Assembly: GCF_029894125.1 (NCBI RefSeq)
Contig: NZ_JARXYZ010000011.1
Coordinates: 186,001 to 250,000, forward strand
Reading direction: 5' to 3'
Origin: Kitasatospora sp. MAA19
GTDB lineage: Bacteria > Actinomycetota > Actinomycetes > Streptomycetales > Streptomycetaceae
Length of the DNA: 64,000 nucleotides
Part shown: positions 62,262-64,000 of the stretch, in pieces
Layout of the letters: each line of letters begins with the position of its first letter
Position numbering within the stretch: position 1 is the stretch's first letter
Program-made: the position numbers and the translations under genes
The notes under the pieces: model-generated
The model's database searches: none
Seen by the model: the letters and a program-made list of their open reading frames with translations, nothing else
What the model was told of the DNA's origin: nothing

Positions 62262-64000
62262 GCTGCGACCCCTCCAGGTCCGTCCCGCCCGTCACGTCCG
62301 GCTCCGCCGTCCGCTGCGCCACCGACGGCCGTCCGCGCGTCGGGTCCACCATCACCTGGGCGCCGGTGGCACCGTACCCGGCCCCCGCCGCCCGAACGTC
62401 CGAGGGGTCCGCACGCGGCCCCTCGGGCAGCCGGCGCTTGCCCACCGGGCCGATGTTCAGCACCCCGCCGAGCCCGCTGCCGAAGGCGTTGACCGGCCCC
62501 TCCGGCGTCTCCGTCGGCTCCTCGGCGGCGGTCATCGCGGTCGCGCCGGACGGGCTGATCGCCCGCCGGTACGGCATGCCGTAGGTGCCCAGGCCCCGGT
62601 TGTTGCGGGAGTCCTCCGGCTCCAGCCGGAACGGCGCCCGGCTGATCTCGCCGCCGCGGGTGCGCGGCAGGGTGAGCCGGAAGTGCGAGCCGCCACCGGG
62701 CTCGCCCCAGGCCTGCAGCCAGCCGCCGTGCAGGTGCGCGTCCTCGACCGCGATGGACAGGCCGAGGCCGGTGCCGCCGGTGGTCCGCACCCGGGACGGG
62801 TCGGCTCGCCAGAAGCGGTGGAACACCCGGGACGCCTCGCCCGGCTTGAGGCCGATGCCGTAGTCGCGCACGCCGACCGCGACCGCGCCGTCCGCCGAGC
62901 CCAGCCGGACCACCACGTCACGGCCCTCGCCGTGCTCCAACGCGTTGACCACCAGGTTGCGCAGGATGCGCTCGATCCGTCGGGAGTCCACCTCGGCGAC
63001 GACCGGCTCGCCGTCGCCCCGGATCACCACCGCGCTGCCCTTGGCCTGCGCCAGCGGGTCGGCGGCCTCCACCACCCGGGCGACGATCTCGCGCAGGTCG
63101 ACCGGCTCGCCGTCCAGGATCGCGGCGCCGGCGTCGAAGCGGCTGATCTCCAGCAGGTCGGCGAGCAGCGACTCGAAGCGGTCCAGCTGGCCCTGCAGCA
63201 GCTCCGCCGAGCGGGCCGCCATCGGGTCCAGGTCCTCGCGGCTGTCGTAGATGAGGTCCGCGGCCATCCGGACGGTGGTCAGCGGGGTGCGCAGCTCGTG
63301 CGAGACGTCCGAGACGAAGCGCCGCTGCACCCGGGAGAGCTCCTCCAGCTGGCGGATCTGCGCCTGCAGGGCGTTGGCCATCCGGTTGAACGACTCGCCG
63401 AGGCGGGCGATGTCGTCCGTGCCGGTGACCTTCATCCGCTCTTCCAGGTGCCCGTCGGCGAGCCGCTCGGAGATGCCGGCGGCCATCCGGACCGGGGTGA
63501 CCACCTGGCGCACCACGACCCAGGCGATGCCGCCCATCAGGATCACCACGAACACGCCGGCGGTCGCCAGGGTGCCGGTGATCAGGTTGAGGGTGTCGGT
63601 CTCCTGGCCGAACGAGAACACGTAGAACATCTGGTAGGTGTTCCCGGCCGGGCCGACGAACTGCATGCCCAGGGCCAGCCCGGGCTCGCTCCGGTCGTCG
63701 ACCCGGTGGATCCGGGCCGGCTGGTCGAACATCTGGCCGGGATCGGCGTAGACCTTCTCCCGCAGGCTGTCCGGGACGCTGCTGGGCAGGATGTCGCCCG
63801 AGTAGCGCGGCGCGAAGCCGGTCTCCGGGACGATGGCGTCGGTGCCGGAGGCCATCGCGATCACCGAGTAGACGGTCTGCCCGCTCGCGGCCAGGTCGTT
63901 GACCTGCCGCAGCAGCCAGGTGCCGGTCTCCTCGGTGGTGGGGTCGGGCGTGCCACCGACCCGCAGCCGCTGGTCCTTCGCCTCGTCGATCTTCTTCAGC
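62236..64000 (-). CDS. mtrB: Sensor histidine kinase MtrB, 3' part (truncated by window edge)
   Basis: 588 residues visible, continuing past base 64000 upstream. The visible part begins within the extracytoplasmic sensor (QVNDLAASGQTVYSVIAMA...), then a second membrane helix (LATAGVFVVILMGGIAWVVV), HAMP (MAAGISERLADGHLEERM), and HisKA with FVSDVSHELRTPLTTV (phospho-His). HATPase boxes: NLVVNALEHGEG, DYGIGLKPGE, FHRFWRADPSR and GTGLGLSIAV. A ~120-residue disordered tail follows. MtrB phosphorylates MtrA (gene expected to the right) and controls cell-wall and sporulation genes. Its 3' end overlaps lpqB. Confidence 0.95.
   Translation of the reverse strand, partial: LKKIDEAKDQRLRVGGTPDPTTEETGTWLLRQVNDLAASGQTVYSVIAMASGTDAIVPETGFAPRYSGDILPSSVPDSLREKVYADPGQMFDQPARIHRVDDRSEPGLALGMQFVGPAGNTYQMFYVFSFGQETDTLNLITGTLATAGVFVVILMGGIAWVVVRQVVTPVRMAAGISERLADGHLEERMKVTGTDDIARLGESFNRMANALQAQIRQLEELSRVQRRFVSDVSHELRTPLTTVRMAADLIYDSREDLDPMAARSAELLQGQLDRFESLLADLLEISRFDAGAAILDGEPVDLREIVARVVEAADPLAQAKGSAVVIRGDGEPVVAEVDSRRIERILRNLVVNALEHGEGRDVVVRLGSADGAVAVGVRDYGIGLKPGEASRVFHRFWRADPSRVRTTGGTGLGLSIAVEDAHLHGGWLQAWGEPGGGSHFRLTLPRTRGGEISRAPFRLEPEDSRNNRGLGTYGMPYRRAISPSGATAMTAAEEPTETPEGPVNAFGSGLGGVLNIGPVGKRRLPEGPRADPSDVRAAGAGYGATGAQVMVDPTRGRPSVAQRTAEPDVTGGTDLEGSQRAKDEQQD

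Overview
This 64 kb window is chromosomal DNA from a very GC-rich actinobacterium, almost certainly Streptomycetaceae (Streptomyces, Kitasatospora or a close relative). The evidence is an SsgA-like sporulation protein, an MtrB-LpqB pair, a conservon, PkaA/PkaB-type kinases, a class F sortase, a DasR-type operator and a tmRNA tag peptide ending in ALAA. From memory, the order from the SsgA-like gene through GH20, murA, hup, malic enzyme, HelD, ssrA/smpB, ftsX/ftsE, prfB, pkaB/pkaA, gdh, secA, hpf, comF and lpqB to mtrB matches the S. coelicolor SCO2924 to SCO3012 region, so most of it looks like conserved core. No integrase, transposase, CRISPR array or rRNA operon was seen.

Layout. 0-8.5 kb: end of an SsgA-like gene; a translationally coupled minus-strand envelope operon (class F sortase, membrane esterase, aminoacyl-phosphatidylglycerol synthase-like protein); a divergent deacetylase lipoprotein; an MFS exporter; and a Gdx/SugE guanidinium exporter controlled by a guanidine-III riboswitch. 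8.7-13.2 kb: tRNA-Cys and a three-subunit molybdenum hydroxylase operon whose Fe-S subunit carries a long repetitive tail. 13.5-20.2 kb: GH20 hexosaminidase behind a DasR-like operator, DUF3039, YqgE, murA, hup (behind a strongly folding leader) and malic enzyme. 20.3-28.6 kb: a candidate sRNA, a HelD-like ATPase, ssrA with smpB, a CtpA-like protease, ftsX/ftsE, a tiny zinc-ribbon membrane protein and prfB. 28.7-35.3 kb: two Ser/Thr kinases divergent from an FHA-FtsK ATPase.

35.4-41.8 kb is the most accessory-looking part. It is a conservon (cvnA-B-C-D) running into two cytochromes P450 and a crotonase-fold protein. The first P450 lacks the ExxR motif and the I-helix threonine. 42.2-49.0 kb: the large NAD-glutamate dehydrogenase preceded by pruA, which together could take P5C to 2-oxoglutarate. 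49.2-52.6 kb: HAD hydrolase, DUF6912-like, patatin and Rv3235-like genes. 52.7-64 kb: secA, a GNAT, a YcaQ-like glycosylase, an orphan LuxR response regulator, hpf, comF, lpqB and mtrB (cut by the right edge).

Nearly every convergent gene pair is separated by a long GC-rich hairpin that reads as a bidirectional terminator. All family assignments come from reading the translated sequences; no database search was run.
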